Origin: CAVPGH01 sp046726955
GTDB taxonomy: Bacteria; Acidobacteriota; Vicinamibacteria; Fen-336
DNA length: 5,431 nt
NCBI GenBank assembly: GCA_046726955.1
Contig: JBKPBQ010000286.1
Coordinates: forward strand, 1 to 5,431
Direction of reading: 5' to 3'
Below the pieces are notes generated by a model. That model made no database searches and was not told the DNA's origin. It saw only the letters and a list, made by a program, of their open reading frames with translations. Numbering within the stretch: position 1 is the stretch's first letter; every line of letters starts with the position of its first letter. This document shows positions 4,363 through 5,431 of the stretch, piece by piece. The translations under genes and the position numbers were made by a program.

Positions 4363-5431
4363 GGCGACCGTGCGGCCGAGCGCCGTGAAGAGGATGAGCC
4401 GCTCGCGCACGGGACGGCCGAGCGCCTGCACGAGGCCGCGGCCGTAGAGCCGGAGCTGCTCCTTGTGCGCGTCCGCCCGCAGCAGCGCGTGGTCCTCGCC
4501 GATGGCGTCGCTCTTGTAGTCCACGACCACGAGCTGGCCGTCCTCCTCGAAGACGAGGTCCACGATTCCCTCGACGAGCCGTCCCTCGTCGGTGAAGGCG
4601 AGGGGCAGCTCCCGCCACACCCTCTCCGCGCGGCGCGCGCGCTCGATCACGGGGAGGGCGACCGCGCGGGCCGCGTGCTCTCCGGCCCGCCGCGCCGTCT
4701 CCGGAGTGAGACCGAACGACGGGGCGAGCACCTCCGCCATGCTGCGGACGCTGTCCGCCGCTCCGTCGCCGAAGGCCACCCACTCCAGCAGCTGGTGGAC
4801 GAGCCGGCCGAACTCGCGGCCGGTGGCCGAGCCCGCGCGCACCGCATCGGTCGGCGTCGTGGCCGGCGCCGCCTCCGTCACCGAGGCGGGAATGAACGGA
4901 CGATGCGAGGCGTCTTCCAGCAGCCGCCGGCGCGCGGACTCCCAGCGCGCGGCGACGGCGTCCTTGCCGCCCGCGCCCTCGAGGACCAGGAAGTCGGACC
5001 GCGCGGGGGACGGCGGCGCGGCGATCGTCTCCGCGTCGACGACGCGCACGTCCGCGTCGGTCGCCCCGGGCAGGCGCCCCGAGAGGTCGCGCCAGAAGTC
5101 GCCGGGGCTCGCGTCCGCCGGCGGCTTGGGAACGACGAGCCAGTCGCGCGCCCGCGTCGCCGCAACGTACAAGAGACGGCGCATCTCCGCCCGCGCGCGG
5201 CCCTCCTCCTTCTTGACGAGCGCTTCCCAGCCCGGAGGCTGGCACCCTCCGCGGAAGCCGATGGCGATCTTCCCCTCGTCCCAGAGCGGCACCGTCTCCG
5301 TGGAGAGGAACGCCCGGTCGGCGCTGTCGTACAGCGCGACGATCGGGGCCTCGAGGCCCTTCGCCTTGTGGATCGAGAGCAGGCGCACGGTATCGGGGTC
5401 CGCGGGGCGGGTAGCGGGAAGGTCCGGCTCC
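4357..5431 (-). CDS. AddA/RecB-type helicase-nuclease, C-terminal part (5' end outside the window)
   Basis: The frame is open from the right edge to the TAG at 4357; 357 residues are visible, against over 1000 in full-length family members. These enzymes unwind and degrade double-strand DNA ends to prepare them for RecA-dependent repair. From the first visible residue, the UvrD-type helicase motifs are LLSIHKAKGLEAPIV (17-31, motif V region) and RRLLYVAATRARDWL (84-98, motif VI with its arginine finger). A RecB-type nuclease domain follows: G-R-L-V-H (H212), EGIVDLVF (D291), VVDYKSD (D304, K306) and QLRLY (Q325, Y329). All catalytic residues are present. This one-chain order of helicase then nuclease, ending soon after the QxxxY motif, fits AddA better than RecB, but the N-terminal domains needed to decide are missing. 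The protein ends GRTVAV where the intergenic repeat begins, so the last few native residues may have been replaced. An addB partner, if present, would lie off the right edge. Confidence 0.88.
   Translation of the reverse strand, partial: EPDLPATRPADPDTVRLLSIHKAKGLEAPIVALYDSADRAFLSTETVPLWDEGKIAIGFRGGCQPPGWEALVKKEEGRARAEMRRLLYVAATRARDWLVVPKPPADASPGDFWRDLSGRLPGATDADVRVVDAETIAAPPSPARSDFLVLEGAGGKDAVAARWESARRRLLEDASHRPFIPASVTEAAPATTPTDAVRAGSATGREFGRLVHQLLEWVAFGDGAADSVRSMAEVLAPSFGLTPETARRAGEHAARAVALPVIERARRAERVWRELPLAFTDEGRLVEGIVDLVFEEDGQLVVVDYKSDAIGEDHALLRADAHKEQLRLYGRGLVQALGRPVRERLILFTALGRTVAV

Noticed and set aside
4346..5245. Alternative leftward frame of about 299 residues over the helicase-nuclease
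   Set aside because: It is arginine- and glycine-rich without motifs, whereas the overlapping frame carries helicase motifs V and VI and a complete nuclease domain.

Overview
The window is a gene-dense, very GC-rich bacterial segment. By eye it is about 70% GC, with frequent GTG starts and long spurious open frames on the opposite strand. It holds two genes cut by the window edges and five complete ones. Nothing in it fixes a species. The style would suit an uncultured soil or groundwater lineage such as Rokubacteria/Methylomirabilota or a deltaproteobacterial relative, but that is inference only.

Left part (1-636): the last 17 codons of a rightward gene meet, tail to tail across 9 bp, a leftward gene for a Tat-exported protein of the same small family (DUF6916-like). 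Both end in nearly the same C-terminal motif. The exported one has a good Shine-Dalgarno and a recognisable sigma70-type promoter with a dyad in its spacer. Next comes a rightward polyprenol-phosphate mannose synthase-type GT2 glycosyltransferase (637-1371). It has no visible ribosome binding site, but a 25-nt hairpin repeat lies just upstream.

Middle and right part (1349-5431): four genes point left. In transcription order they are the C-terminal part of an AddA/RecB-type helicase-nuclease (cut by the right edge), a 137-bp intergenic element with near-perfect 18-bp inverted ends, a DUF2071/YqjF-family protein, a stand-alone PD-(D/E)XK nuclease with an AddB/Cas4-like four-cysteine cluster, and a polytopic membrane protein. 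The last two overlap by GTGA and are probably translationally coupled. The membrane gene runs 23 bp into the end of the glycosyltransferase gene on the opposite strand.

Two functional themes can be inferred: DNA end processing (two RecB-fold nucleases) and lipid-linked sugar transfer (the GT2 enzyme, plus possibly the membrane protein as a GT-C-like partner). The most unusual signal is the dispersed repeat. A 25-nt hairpin ending in GCTAG sits directly upstream of the start codons of two unrelated genes that lack Shine-Dalgarno sequences. A related inverted end supplies the stop codon of the helicase-nuclease gene. No tRNA, rRNA, CRISPR array, transposase or phage gene was seen.
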